From: Chryseobacterium sp. MYb7
GTDB lineage: Bacteria > Bacteroidota > Bacteroidia > Flavobacteriales > Weeksellaceae
Reading direction: 5' to 3'
NCBI RefSeq assembly: GCF_002979455.1
Contig: NZ_PCOU01000018.1
Location: forward strand, 43,696-107,695
DNA: 64,000 nt
Position numbers and translations under genes: made by a program. Numbering within the stretch: the first letter of the stretch is position 1; each line of letters opens with the position of its first letter. The notes under the pieces are model-generated. The model was not told where the DNA came from. It made no database searches and was given only the letters and a program-made list of their open reading frames with translations. Positions 1 through 8,069 of this stretch are shown here, in pieces.

Positions 1-2
1 TG

Positions 3-128
3 GAAGGGCTAAAAATATACGGGAACGCCATAAAATGCAGGTATATCCATGAGTTTCAGAATATTTTCTCAAGCTTATTCGGAAAAGAAACTGCACTACA
101 TTATGGGTATTTGAAAACAGAATCGTAG
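3..128 (+). CDS. C-terminal end of an unidentified protein (partial)
   Basis: The reading frame that starts at base 3 is open for 41 codons and stops with TAG at 126-128. It runs in from the left edge, so only the C-terminus is visible. The other two forward frames close early. The fragment contains Tyr-Gly-Asn-Ala-Ile, which also occurs near the end of C5 cytosine methyltransferases, but that is too little for an assignment. A strong hairpin terminator 20 bases downstream supports this being a real gene end. Confidence 0.4.
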   Translation, partial: EGLKIYGNAIKCRYIHEFQNIFSSLFGKETALHYGYLKTES

Positions 129-148
129 TTAAATAGTTCTTAGTTGAG

Positions 149-190
149 GAAGACCACAATTTACGGGCTAAATTGTGGTCTTCTTATTTT
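149..190 (+). terminator. Rho-independent terminator
   Basis: The 15-base arms GAAGACCACAATTTA (149-163) and TAAATTGTGGTCTTC (169-183) pair perfectly around a 5-base loop and are followed by TTATTTTT. It ends the partial gene at the left edge. Confidence 0.85.
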
Positions 191-305
191 TGAAACACAA
201 ACAAAATGAGGTGAAGAAAAAATCTATCTAGTTTCCCGAAAAATTCACCATAGATAAATCATTAATTTCATTGATATTTGTATCAGCAATACAAAAAACA
301 CGGCA

Positions 306-653
306 ATGATTATCAAGATTATTAACTCCGCTCTCATCTTATTTGCGGTCTTCATGGGTTTCAAACAAAGAATTGCCATGATTTCAGGTAAACCTGAAAT
401 GGCAGAAATGTTCGGAAAATGGAGCTTTGACAAAACAGCACTTATGATTAACGGAGCAGTTACCATTCTGGCTTCTTTAATGATTTTATTTCCTAAAACA
501 TTTGTCTGGGGCAATTTTCTAATGGCAGCAGGTATCTTAATGATTATTTGTCTGCAGCTTTTCAATAAAGATTTGAAAGGTGCTATGATAGAACTTCCTT
601 TTCTTTGTCTGAATCTGCTCATTATTTATCTGCAGCACCCTCTTAAAGGCTAA
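306..653 (+). CDS. DoxX-like small membrane protein
   Basis: This 115-residue protein has about four hydrophobic segments (roughly residues 5-20, 45-62, 68-85 and 93-110) with short polar loops. That layout fits the small DoxX-like integral membrane proteins that are common in Flavobacteriia. No catalytic motif is visible, and the family's role (possibly redox or quinone related) is not established. It starts at an ATG and is followed 4 bases later by a lipoprotein gene on the same strand, so the two are probably cotranscribed. Confidence 0.6.
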   Translation: MIIKIINSALILFAVFMGFKQRIAMISGKPEMAEMFGKWSFDKTALMINGAVTILASLMILFPKTFVWGNFLMAAGILMIICLQLFNKDLKGAMIELPFLCLNLLIIYLQHPLKG

Positions 654-657
654 ATTA

Positions 658-1095
658 ATGAGAAATTATAACTGGATAATTTCATTAATACTATCTTTCT
701 CCTGTACAGCCTGCTGGCAAAATACCCATAACGAGAATCAAAATCATACAACCCAATCTTCAAAAAAACAGCACACAATGGATATATCAAAAATTACAGA
801 CCCGGTAGTAAAACAAGCTATAGAAGCACTACAGAATGGTGACAAAAGCTGGTATAGCTTCTTTACAGAAAACCCTGCAATGACAGACGATGGCAATTCT
901 GTTGATTTTAAATCTTTCTTTTCCAATGCTTTGGGTAATGAGAAATTTCTCAGTATAGACCGTGTAGAAAATGATGGAAAAGATATCTATGGCGAATTTA
1001 AAGCCGGAAAATGGGGAAATTTTCCAGTATTTTTTAAATTTCACAAGAATGCTGAAGGGAAATTTGACAGACTGGATATCGGGCAGAGCAAATAA
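658..1095 (+). CDS. Small lipoprotein of unknown function
   Basis: The protein has 145 residues. A short basic N-terminus and a hydrophobic stretch end in Ser-Cys-Thr-Ala-Cys around residues 15-19, which works as a lipobox, so the product is probably a membrane-anchored lipoprotein. A polar linker rich in Asn, His, Gln and Lys follows. The remaining ~100 residues, with several Trp/Phe and a beta-rich C-terminus, resemble the NTF2/SnoaL-like cone fold seen in many small stress-response proteins, but only loosely. It lies 4 bases after the DoxX-like gene. Function unknown. Confidence 0.6.
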   Translation: MRNYNWIISLILSFSCTACWQNTHNENQNHTTQSSKKQHTMDISKITDPVVKQAIEALQNGDKSWYSFFTENPAMTDDGNSVDFKSFFSNALGNEKFLSIDRVENDGKDIYGEFKAGKWGNFPVFFKFHKNAEGKFDRLDIGQSK

Positions 1096-1164
1096 ACTCC
1101 CTATCAATCGTCCTTTCAATGAATGTTCATATTACTTTATTAAAGAAATTTTTTAATATTTGCT

Positions 1165-1172
1165 TAAATTTG
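1165..1172 (+). promoter_or_regulatory. Bacteroidota -7 box upstream of the Crp/Fnr gene
   Basis: TAAATTTG matches the TAnnTTTG consensus exactly and lies 28 bases before the ATG at 1201. No clear -33 TTTG is visible at the usual distance. Confidence 0.5.
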
Positions 1173-1200
1173 TATCTGTATGCTATAAGCGCAAATTCTC

Positions 1201-1797
1201 ATGACAGATACGATATTTTTACAACTCATAGAACACTTTAAAGAAATCGTTTCTTTAGAAGATAAAGACATCTCCTGTATCACGTCAAAATTAGAAATCA
1301 TATTCCTTAAAAAGAAGGAATATCTGCTTCGTGAGGGACAGGTTTCCAGACATATGCGTTTCATTGCAAAGGGAAGTTTATGTGCTTATCATATTGATGA
1401 AAAAGGAAAAGAAAACACCACTCAGCTAGGTATTGAAAACTGGTGGGTGAATGATCTTTACAGCTACCTGAGTGAGCTGCCTTCAAGAATGTTTATTCAG
1501 GCGAATGAAGATACCACAATCATACAAATCAGTAAAAGCAACCTGGAATTATTATACAAAGAAGTTCCGGCGATTTCCGAATTCTGGCGCCTCAAAATGC
1601 AGTCAGCCTATGTTACGTTACAGGAAAGAACTTTTGAACATTCACGCGTAGATGCCTACACCAAATACCGCACATTTGTCACTACTTACCGCAATATCGA
1701 ACAGCGTTTTCCTCAATATATGATTGCATCCTACCTTGGAATAACTGTAGAATACCTGAGTTATCTGAGAAAAAAACATCTGTCTGACGTTTCTTAA
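1201..1797 (+). CDS. Crp/Fnr-family transcriptional regulator
   Basis: The 198-residue product has an N-terminal cyclic-nucleotide-binding-like beta-roll (about residues 20-125, with the Leu-Arg-Glu-Gly-Gln entry and Phe-Ile-Ala-Lys-Gly-Ser turn). The C-terminal part is a winged helix ending in Tyr-Leu-Gly-Ile-Thr-x-Glu-Tyr-Leu-Ser, the recognition-helix signature of this family in Flavobacteriia. The cAMP-contact Arg-Ala pair of true CRP is not evident, so the ligand is unknown. It is followed by an outer-membrane barrel and a DoxX gene, which it probably controls. The stop codon lies inside a CTTAAG-N4-CTTAAG palindrome. Confidence 0.85.
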   Translation: MTDTIFLQLIEHFKEIVSLEDKDISCITSKLEIIFLKKKEYLLREGQVSRHMRFIAKGSLCAYHIDEKGKENTTQLGIENWWVNDLYSYLSELPSRMFIQANEDTTIIQISKSNLELLYKEVPAISEFWRLKMQSAYVTLQERTFEHSRVDAYTKYRTFVTTYRNIEQRFPQYMIASYLGITVEYLSYLRKKHLSDVS

Positions 1798-1837
1798 GAT
1801 TTCTTAAGTTTATTCCCCTCCAGCCCGAATAATTTTG
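1793..1837 (+). promoter_or_regulatory. Palindromic operator candidate plus -7 box for the barrel gene
   Basis: CTTAAG-N4-CTTAAG (1793-1808) is a perfect inverted repeat overlapping the regulator's stop codon. It is followed by the -7 box TAATTTTG at 1830-1837 and then the ATG at 1863. The position just upstream of the core promoter suits a binding site for the adjacent Crp/Fnr protein (inference). Confidence 0.4.
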
Positions 1838-1862
1838 CTCACAGAAATTTAATGAGTGAAAT

Positions 1863-2483
1863 ATGAAGGCAAAAATTATCGCCATAACAGCTGTTGCATC
1901 AGCTTCGCTGAGTCTGAATGCACAGAAACTTTCCTATACTCCGGATCTTGTTTTAGGAAACCGCTCTTATACTTACATGCACAATATCAATTATCAGCTG
2001 AATGATCGATTGAAATTGAACAATCTTACCCTATTTGATACAGAATACACCAAAGACAAGGAGAATATCTTCTTCATCAGAAATACCCTCGCTTATCATT
2101 TCACCAAAAGATTGAGTGCCAATGCTGCCTTGGGGATGAAAAACCCGGGAGCATTTTTCAGCGCTTATCTCCAATATAAGATCACCCAGTCTTCCTATTC
2201 GCTTTCCTACTCTATAGGAACTACTTATCAGAAAGGATTTTCGCTGGAACAGTCTATATCGTTTGAATACACCCCCTATCTGACAGAAAACTTTAAAGGA
2301 TATTTCAGTGTACTTGCTATTGGAAACCTTGATGACAGCGGATATCCCAGAGGTCTTCAGTTTATCAGACTGGGTGTAAAACAGGACAAAATGATGTATG
2401 GACTGGCTTCCAACTTCGATCAGTTTAACAATGGAAAAAAGACCCTGGAAAATATCGGGGCATTTGTAAAATATAACTTTTAA
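1863..2483 (+). CDS. Outer-membrane beta-barrel protein
   Basis: A cleavable signal peptide ends in Leu-Asn-Ala-Gln (about residue 21). The other ~185 residues are alternating hydrophobic/aromatic strands with tight turns, ending in a terminal aromatic strand (Val-Lys-Tyr-Asn-Phe), the usual barrel C-terminus for Bam insertion. Length and strand pattern fit an 8-10 strand barrel. No ligand is recognisable. It sits between a Crp/Fnr regulator and a DoxX gene, has its own -7 box, and is 13 bases upstream of DoxX. Confidence 0.7.
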   Translation: MKAKIIAITAVASASLSLNAQKLSYTPDLVLGNRSYTYMHNINYQLNDRLKLNNLTLFDTEYTKDKENIFFIRNTLAYHFTKRLSANAALGMKNPGAFFSAYLQYKITQSSYSLSYSIGTTYQKGFSLEQSISFEYTPYLTENFKGYFSVLAIGNLDDSGYPRGLQFIRLGVKQDKMMYGLASNFDQFNNGKKTLENIGAFVKYNF

Positions 2484-2496
2484 ATAATTATAAGAA

Positions 2497-2898
2497 ATGA
2501 AAAAGAACATTGATTTAGGAATACTTATCACAAGAATAGCGATCGGGGTTCCAATGTTGGTTTATGGGATCAGTAAATTGGTTCACGGAGTTGGTTTTAT
2601 TAAAGATATGATGACCATGCACGGATTACCGTCATTCTTTGCATATGGTGTATTTGCCGGAGAAATTATAGCTCCTGTGATGCTGATCATAGGATTCCGG
2701 GCACGCATGGCAGGATTGATTTTTTCTGCCAATTGCTTCACTGCTACTATTCTTGCCCAAACAGCCAATATTTTCAAACTTAATGAATTTGGAGGCTGGG
2801 CTTTGGAGCTGCTCGTAATTTATATGCTTGTAAGTTTAAGCTTTTTCTTTGCTGGTGCCGGAAAATATGCAGTTTCTACTCAAAATAAATGGGATTAA
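2497..2898 (+). CDS. DoxX family membrane protein
   Basis: The 133-residue protein has four transmembrane helices and the DoxX hallmarks: an N-terminal Arg-Ile-Ala-x-Gly helix, Tyr-Gly-Ile-Ser-Lys-Leu, a Gly-Glu-Ile-Ile-Ala-Pro helix, and a Gly-Gly-Trp-Ala-Leu-Glu-Leu segment. DoxX proteins are membrane proteins linked to quinone or thiosulfate redox chemistry in some organisms, but most bacterial members have no proven function. It starts 13 bases after the barrel gene and ends at a strong terminator, so it closes the Crp-barrel-DoxX unit. Confidence 0.8.
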   Translation: MKKNIDLGILITRIAIGVPMLVYGISKLVHGVGFIKDMMTMHGLPSFFAYGVFAGEIIAPVMLIIGFRARMAGLIFSANCFTATILAQTANIFKLNEFGGWALELLVIYMLVSLSFFFAGAGKYAVSTQNKWD

Positions 2899-2929
2899 AA
2901 TATCTCAGAAATTTTCTATTCACTAATTG

Positions 2930-2968
2930 ATAAATCAGGATCTCAGGATTCTGATTTATTTTTTTTAT
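2930..2968 (+). terminator. Rho-independent terminator after the DoxX gene
   Basis: ATAAATCAG (2930-2938) pairs with CTGATTTAT (2951-2959) and is followed by eight T. The rest of the 309-base gap up to 3207 is AT-rich with no recognisable gene. Confidence 0.8.
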
Positions 2969-3207
2969 TGTCATTAAAAAAGTTCCTTCACCTTCGTGTT
3001 CATTATGTATTTTTACATTAAACTTAATTATTCAAATACTTTTCTTTTAAAAATGTCCTTGTCACAAAAAATCAGTCGTCATTAAGGTGAATCAAAAATT
3101 GAATACAATGAATGCCCTATTCTTTTATTGTGAGGGAGTATAGAAGTCAGAGAGATCAGTAATCTGTAATATTAACAACGAAATTTGAGACAGCCTTTTT
3201 ATGAGCC

Positions 3208-4446
3208 ATGGCAAATCCAAGTGAAATAACCCCGCATTTATTCAGAACTGAGTATAGCAAAATTGTTGCGGTACTTTGCAAAACTTTTGATATAAAACAT
3301 ATCGAAATTGCAGAAGATATTGCCAGCGAAACTTTTCTGAAAGCTTCAGAATATTGGACAGTGAACGGAATTCCTGACAACCCGGCAGCCTGGCTTTACA
3401 CCGTTGCAAAGAATAAAACGAAAGACTATTTTAAACATCTTTCTATTATTGAAAAAAACAAATTAGTAGAAGTAACGACAACTGAAAAAGAGCTTCAGGT
3501 AATAGATTTCGACACCAAAAACATATCTGACAGCCAATTGGAAATGATTTTTGCTATCTGCAATCCGATCAATTCCCAGGAAACCCAAATAGGTCTGGCT
3601 CTGCAAATTCTCTGTGGTTTCAGTGTAGAAGAAATTGCCAATGCTTTTCTTTCCAAAACAGAAACTATAAAAAAACGATTGCAACGAGGTCGGGACACTC
3701 TCAGAGCATACCATTTTAAAATAGATTCTTTAGGTGAACAGGATATTCACAAGCGTTTGGAAAGTGTACTGACTACTTTATATTTACTCTTTAATGAAGG
3801 CTATTTTTCCAGAACAAATAATCTTTTAATCCGCAAAGATCTTTGTCTGGAAGCCATCAGACTCACCCTGGTCCTTACAGACAATCAATTTACCAATACT
3901 CCTAAAACCAATGCTTTGCTCGCTTTGATGTGTTTTCAAAGTTCAAGACTGGAGGCAAGAACCAACGATGAAGGTGAAGCTATTCTTTTTGATGAACAGG
4001 ATGAAGATTTATGGGATAAAGCCTTGATTGAAAAGGGTAATTATTACCTGATAGAAGCCTGCCAGAACAACAGCATCTCCGTTTCAAAGTACCATCTGGA
4101 AGCAGGAATTGCTTATTGGCATACCTCTCCGGCTGGTAAAGATAAATGGCAGCATATTGTAAACCTGTATAATCAGCTTATTATTATTGAATATTCTCCT
4201 GTTACCGCTTTAAACAGGGCTTTTGCTTTTTCCAAAGTCTATGGAAATGAGAAAGCACTTATTGAGGCAGAAAAGCTCAATCTCATCACTAGTGAATATT
4301 ATCATGGATTGCTGGGGTATTTATATTCGGAACTTAATATTGATAAGGCTATTCATCATTATGAAGAAGCGATCCGTCTGACTAAATCAAAATGGGAAAA
4401 ACAGACTTTGCAGAAACAAATTCATCTTTTAAAACAATCAAAGTAA
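3208..4446 (+). CDS. ECF sigma factor with C-terminal DUF6596/TPR-like extension
   Basis: Residues 1-170 hold sigma-70 regions 2 and 4. Region 2 has Glu-Asp-Ile-Ala-Ser-Glu-Thr-Phe-Leu-Lys-Ala and Trp-Leu-Tyr-Thr-Val-Ala-Lys-Asn. Region 4 has the Phe-Ser-Val-Glu-Glu-Ile-Ala-Asn-Ala-Phe helix-turn-helix. From about 180 on there is a helical extension with Thr-Leu-Tyr-Leu-Leu-Phe-Asn-Glu-Gly-Tyr, typical of the large ECF group (ECF42-like) whose tail is DUF6596 plus tetratricopeptide-like helices. At 412 residues it is twice the size of a simple ECF factor. No anti-sigma gene is adjacent. The C-terminus is thought to replace it as regulator in this group. YCII/DGPF partners usually neighbour such genes. 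Here one lies 30 kb away. Confidence 0.85.
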   Translation: MANPSEITPHLFRTEYSKIVAVLCKTFDIKHIEIAEDIASETFLKASEYWTVNGIPDNPAAWLYTVAKNKTKDYFKHLSIIEKNKLVEVTTTEKELQVIDFDTKNISDSQLEMIFAICNPINSQETQIGLALQILCGFSVEEIANAFLSKTETIKKRLQRGRDTLRAYHFKIDSLGEQDIHKRLESVLTTLYLLFNEGYFSRTNNLLIRKDLCLEAIRLTLVLTDNQFTNTPKTNALLALMCFQSSRLEARTNDEGEAILFDEQDEDLWDKALIEKGNYYLIEACQNNSISVSKYHLEAGIAYWHTSPAGKDKWQHIVNLYNQLIIIEYSPVTALNRAFAFSKVYGNEKALIEAEKLNLITSEYYHGLLGYLYSELNIDKAIHHYEEAIRLTKSKWEKQTLQKQIHLLKQSK

Positions 4447-4454
4447 GATGTTAA

Positions 4455-4493
4455 TAAAAAACCTCCCGATCAATGACCAGAAGGTTTTCTTTT
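4455..4493. terminator. Convergent hairpin terminator
   Basis: AAAACCT (4458-4464) pairs with AGGTTTT (4482-4488), and an A-run and a T-rich run flank it. It lies between the convergent sigma-factor and DUF1062 genes and may serve both. Confidence 0.45.
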
Positions 4494-4496
4494 AAG

Positions 4497-5142
4497 TTAT
4501 TGGTCACCTACTGTATTGAGAAATATTTCCTCTTTCCCAATAAAATAAAGGTTGACAAGCTCTTGCCTGTTGACTTTAACAATATCACCGTTTTTAATTT
4601 TATATTTCTTTTGTAATGGTTTTTCATTAAAATAAACGGCATCTGTATCCAGCAGTTGATTCAATTTAGAGGATGAAAGACCTAAACATGTTCGGATTAC
4701 TGTTGAAACCCTCCTATTAAAATCAAAAGGACAATGTATCTGAAACGAAATTATCTCATCACTTATATTGATAAGATCTTCTACAGAAAAATTGGGGTAT
4801 AAAATTTCACATCCTACACTTTCCCAGTCCGCTTCTACATTATTTTTTTATTAACTCCTGCGAAAAGGCGTATTCCCAGGCAATCTCCTTATTATTTTCT
4901 GATAATTTATTGAACATTTCTTTACTGATCGATTCTGTTCTGATTCTTGAAAATACCGTCATGTTATAAGTGTTGTTGCATTTTATACATCGGTAAATCA
5001 ACCATATATCAATATTCTTTTTCTGAGCATTCAGTCTGAATTTATCGCTGCATTGAAATCTTTCGCTGTTACATTGACTGCATTTCTTTTTGAGTAAGGG
5101 AGTATTTTTCACTTTTACCTCCCAGCTATGTTGGGTACTCAT
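4497..5142 (-). pseudogene. DUF1062-family gene broken by a one-base frameshift
   Basis: From the ATG at 5142 the frame encodes a zinc-ribbon-like N-terminus with two CxxC pairs (Cys-Ser-Gln-Cys, Cys-Ile-Lys-Cys), typical of DUF1062. It stops at 4840 directly after an A7 run (T7 on the plus strand, 4843-4849). Removing one A makes the frame continue as Asn-Asn-Val-Glu-Ala-Asp-Trp-Glu and run to TAA at 4497-4499. This gives a normal ~214-residue protein whose tail (Lys-Ile-Lys-Asn-Gly-Asp-Ile-Val-Lys-Val) looks like an S4-type domain end. The gene is therefore a recent frameshift, a slippage-prone homopolymer switch, or a sequencing error. The family's function is unknown. Confidence 0.8.
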
Positions 5143-5543
5143 AACTTATAATGGTGCTTATTATTCTTTGTTGGATTTTTTCCATATTATTCACACATTA
5201 CAAGGAGATTATATACATACGGATTAGAGCTTATAGATTATTTCTTAAGTCACAGTTGCTGTATATTCAGCAGTTATCAAAGCCAAAACAGCCGGGATAA
5301 AGCCACCTTTGTAGGTAATACGATAATAATATGATGAAATGAAAACCTGTTCGGGCAGAGTTACCCAAACGAAAGAACGATCAGCCTGTGGTTATGGAGA
5401 CTGATACTAAGCCAAAATAAGTTTAAGAGTTGTTCTCAAAACGAGTTATTTACTTGGTTATGATAAAAGTAGTCAATTTTATTGAATAACAGAGCATTTC
5501 TACATTTAAATTCAAAAAAAGTAAAAATTCACAATCTAAAAAA
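5143..5543. other. Intergenic stretch with a start-less ORF remnant
   Basis: On the minus strand a 48-codon open frame runs from 5391 to TAA at 5245-5247 (ending Tyr-Thr-Ala-Thr-Val-Thr). A TAA directly precedes it and it has no usable start, so it looks like a gene remnant. I cannot name the parent protein. Nothing else is recognisable here. Confidence 0.3.
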
Positions 5544-5583
5544 TGAACCATACAACAAACAAAAATTGAACTATACAACAAAC
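5544..5583 (+). promoter_or_regulatory. Tandem 17-bp direct repeat upstream of aldehyde dehydrogenase
   Basis: TGAACCATACAACAAAC (5544-5560) and TGAACTATACAACAAAC (5567-5583) differ at one base and are 23 bases apart start to start, so they lie on nearly the same helix face. Same-orientation half-sites about two turns apart are the usual layout for AraC-family activators. An AraC gene follows the dehydrogenase gene (inference). Confidence 0.55.
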
Positions 5584-5630
5584 CTTCTCTTTTCATTTCT
5601 GCCGAACTTTGTGGTATTAAAATCATCAAA

Positions 5631-7046
5631 ATGATACAGATTAATAAAATTTACATCAACGGCGAATTTGTTACGCCAAGAGGAACAGAAACTTTTGAAC
5701 TTATAAACCCAACTACCAATGAGAAAACCGGAGAAGTAGTGTTGGGAAATGAAGAAGATACCCAAATGGCCATTGCAGCTGCAAAGAAAGCTTTTAAAAC
5801 ATTTTCAAAAACAACAAAAGAAGAAAGAATCAGCCTTCTTAAAAAATTACACGAAGCAGTAAGCAAAAGAGAAGATAAGCTGGTTTCTGCCATGGTAAAT
5901 GAATATGGAGGAACATTGCAATTCTGCAGAATGAGTGTTCAGAATGCCATTTCTTCTTTTACAGCTACCATCAACACCTTAGAATCTTATGACTTCGAAA
6001 GAACTGTAGGACATTCCAAAGTACGTTTTGAATCTTTAGGCGTAGTAGGAATTATTACTCCATGGAACGCCAGCAACAGTTTTATCTGTAATAAGCTTGC
6101 CTCTGCTATTGCTGCAGGATGTACAGCTGTTATCAAACCAAGTGAAATGAGTGCCGTACAAACCCAGCTGCTTACAGAATGTTTCCATGAAGCAGGCTTA
6201 CCTGAAGGAGTGTTCAATATTGTCAACGGATTAGGAAATGTGGTAGGAAATGAAATTACACAGCATCCGGACATTGCAAAAATATCTTTCACCGGATCTA
6301 CAATAACAGGAAAAGCGATTGCAAAAGGAGCTGTAGATACGATGAAAAGAGTAACCTTAGAACTTGGAGGAAAGTCTCCTAATATTATCCTTGAAGATGC
6401 CAATCTTGAGAAAGCTATCCCAATGGCTGTTTTCGGAGCTTACATGAACAACGGGCAGGCATGTATTGCCCCTACCCGACTTCTTGTTCCCCAAAACAGA
6501 CTGAATGAAGTGAATGAACTGGCTAAAAAAGCTGCCGAACAGGTAAAAGTAGGAAATCCTAACGATGAAGACACTCTTGTGGGCCCAATGGTAAGTGCCA
6601 AACAGTTTGAAAGAGTACAAAGCTACATCCGCCTTGGTCAGGAAGAGGGAGCCGCTCTGCTTGCAGGTGGTGAAGGAAAGCCGGAAGGTCTAGAAAACGG
6701 TAATTTCGTAAAAGCTACCATATTTACCAATGTTCGAAATGATATGCGTATCGCTCAGGAGGAAATTTTTGGGCCTGTACTATCCATCATTCCATATAAC
6801 AATGAAGAAGAAGCCATTTCTATTGCTAATGATACTACGTATGGACTTGCTGCTTATATCAGCTCTGCTGATCAAGCGCATGCAGAACGTGTAGCTGCAC
6901 AGATTGATGCCGGAAGGATCTGTATTAATGGGTTTGCTCATGATCCTTACGCTCCTTTCGGAGGTTTTAAACAAAGTGGTATCGGACGTGAGTTTGGAGT
7001 ATTTGGGTTGGAAGCCTATCTGGAACCCAAAGCCATCCTTGTATAA
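5631..7046 (+). CDS. NAD(P)-dependent aldehyde dehydrogenase
   Basis: A full-length 471-residue class-3-fold aldehyde dehydrogenase that oxidises an aldehyde to the acid in the cytoplasm. The catalytic residues are all visible: Asn146 in Pro-Trp-Asn, Lys169, Glu244 in Leu-Glu-Leu-Gly-Gly-Lys, and the nucleophile Cys278 in Asn-Asn-Gly-Gln-Ala-Cys. The coenzyme-loop motif Phe-Thr-Gly-Ser is at 220-223 and the Glu-Ile-Phe-Gly-Pro motif is near 380. Substrate cannot be told from sequence. The AraC regulator gene downstream and the 17-bp direct repeats upstream suggest inducible expression. Confidence 0.93.
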   Translation: MIQINKIYINGEFVTPRGTETFELINPTTNEKTGEVVLGNEEDTQMAIAAAKKAFKTFSKTTKEERISLLKKLHEAVSKREDKLVSAMVNEYGGTLQFCRMSVQNAISSFTATINTLESYDFERTVGHSKVRFESLGVVGIITPWNASNSFICNKLASAIAAGCTAVIKPSEMSAVQTQLLTECFHEAGLPEGVFNIVNGLGNVVGNEITQHPDIAKISFTGSTITGKAIAKGAVDTMKRVTLELGGKSPNIILEDANLEKAIPMAVFGAYMNNGQACIAPTRLLVPQNRLNEVNELAKKAAEQVKVGNPNDEDTLVGPMVSAKQFERVQSYIRLGQEEGAALLAGGEGKPEGLENGNFVKATIFTNVRNDMRIAQEEIFGPVLSIIPYNNEEEAISIANDTTYGLAAYISSADQAHAERVAAQIDAGRICINGFAHDPYAPFGGFKQSGIGREFGVFGLEAYLEPKAILV

Positions 7047-7052
7047 TATTAT

Positions 7053-7089
7053 ATTCCTCAAAGTCTATGAATATTGGACTTTGGGGAAT
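7053..7089 (+). terminator. Hairpin after aldehyde dehydrogenase gene
   Basis: ATTCCTCAAAGTC (7053-7065) pairs with GACTTTGGGGAAT (7077-7089), allowing one G-T pair. The downstream T-run is weak (TTAAAT), so termination may be partial. Confidence 0.5.
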
Positions 7090-7128
7090 TTAAATATCTG
7101 ATGAAGAGATGATCATAAAAAAGTTTTG

Positions 7129-7136
7129 TAAGTTTG
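7129..7136 (+). promoter_or_regulatory. -7 box for the AraC gene
   Basis: TAAGTTTG fits TAnnTTTG and lies 35 bases before the ATG at 7171, so the AraC gene has its own promoter after the hairpin. Confidence 0.5.
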
Positions 7137-7170
7137 AAAAAGAATCGACTAAAAAATACCCATGTGAGAT

Positions 7171-7968
7171 ATGAGCGAAAGTAAAATTCCTTTTCCTATC
7201 AATTATTCCTGTCACTTTTCAGAATTCAGAGAAGGAGAACAATTTGCGCAGATTCATAGTCTCGGGCTGGTTCTTTCCGGAGAAATGGAGCTGAATGATG
7301 GTATTACAAAAACAATTTTCAAGGAAGGTGAGCTTTATTCCGCAAGGAAAAACAGTTTATTGAAATTTGCAAAATACCCTCCTAAAAATGGAGAGATCAG
7401 AACGATATCCATTTATTTTGATGATACTATGCTTCACAATTTCAGTCGGGAGTATGGATATCAGGCAGAAAAAAAAGAACATGTTCCCGCTTATATAAAA
7501 CCGGATCAAAAGACATTACAATCTTTTATGTATTCATTATTAGCCTATGAAGATCTTTCGGCTTCTGAAGAAATCCTGCGCCTCAAACAGAAAGAAGCAT
7601 TGCTTTTGCTACTAAAGTATGATCCGGGGCTTAAGGATATTTTATTTGATTTTTCTGAGCCGTATAAGATAGATATTGAAGCTTTTATGAATAAGAACTT
7701 TCATTTCAATGTGAATGTAGAACGTTTTGCTTACTTAACAGGAAGGAGCTTGTCTGCATTCAAAAGAGATTTTCAGAAGATATTCGGGATACCTCCAAGA
7801 CAATGGCTGCAACTTAGAAGATTAAAAGAAGCTCATTTTCTGCTTACCCAAAAAGGCAGGTCTGTTTCTGATATTTACCTGGATCTGGGATTTGAAAACT
7901 TGTCTCATTTCTCTTTTGCCTTTAAAAAACAGTTTGGTTATCCTCCAAGCACATTGCAGACCAAATAG
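7171..7968 (+). CDS. AraC-family transcriptional regulator
   Basis: The 265-residue protein has an N-terminal cupin-like sensing part (about 1-150) and a C-terminal double helix-turn-helix (about 165-262). The second motif has the diagnostic Gly-Phe-Glu-Asn-Leu-Ser-His-Phe-Ser-Phe-Ala-Phe-Lys-Lys-Gln-Phe-Gly-Tyr-Pro-Pro. The N-terminal part resembles ExsA-type AraC proteins. It lies 124 bases downstream of the aldehyde dehydrogenase in the same direction, so that gene is the likely target, through the direct repeats at 5544-5583. The effector is unknown. Confidence 0.88.
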   Translation: MSESKIPFPINYSCHFSEFREGEQFAQIHSLGLVLSGEMELNDGITKTIFKEGELYSARKNSLLKFAKYPPKNGEIRTISIYFDDTMLHNFSREYGYQAEKKEHVPAYIKPDQKTLQSFMYSLLAYEDLSASEEILRLKQKEALLLLLKYDPGLKDILFDFSEPYKIDIEAFMNKNFHFNVNVERFAYLTGRSLSAFKRDFQKIFGIPPRQWLQLRRLKEAHFLLTQKGRSVSDIYLDLGFENLSHFSFAFKKQFGYPPSTLQTK

Positions 7969-8008
7969 TTCAGTATTTTATAAATGTTTTCAAGGAATAT
8001 TACAATAA

Positions 8009-8035
8009 ATCGTGCCATGAATATCATGGCACGAT
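8009..8035. terminator. Perfect hairpin between convergent genes
   Basis: ATCGTGCCATGA (8009-8020) and TCATGGCACGAT (8024-8035) form a 12-pair stem with a 3-base loop between the converging araC-type and metE genes. There is no T-run on the plus strand. On the minus strand TTTATTG follows. Confidence 0.55.
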
Positions 8036-8069
8036 CCAAGTGATTGTATCTAATTATTTCTAATTTTTT

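Noticed and set aside
3..128. DNA cytosine methyltransferase at the left edge
   Set aside because: Only a Tyr-Gly-Asn-Ala-Ile stretch suggests it. 41 residues are not enough.
2031..2531. 166-codon minus-strand frame across the barrel and DoxX genes
   Set aside because: It spans two well-supported genes on the other strand and has no family resemblance.
5987..6403. 138-codon frame on the minus strand inside the aldehyde dehydrogenase gene
   Set aside because: It is antisense to a fully intact enzyme with all catalytic residues.
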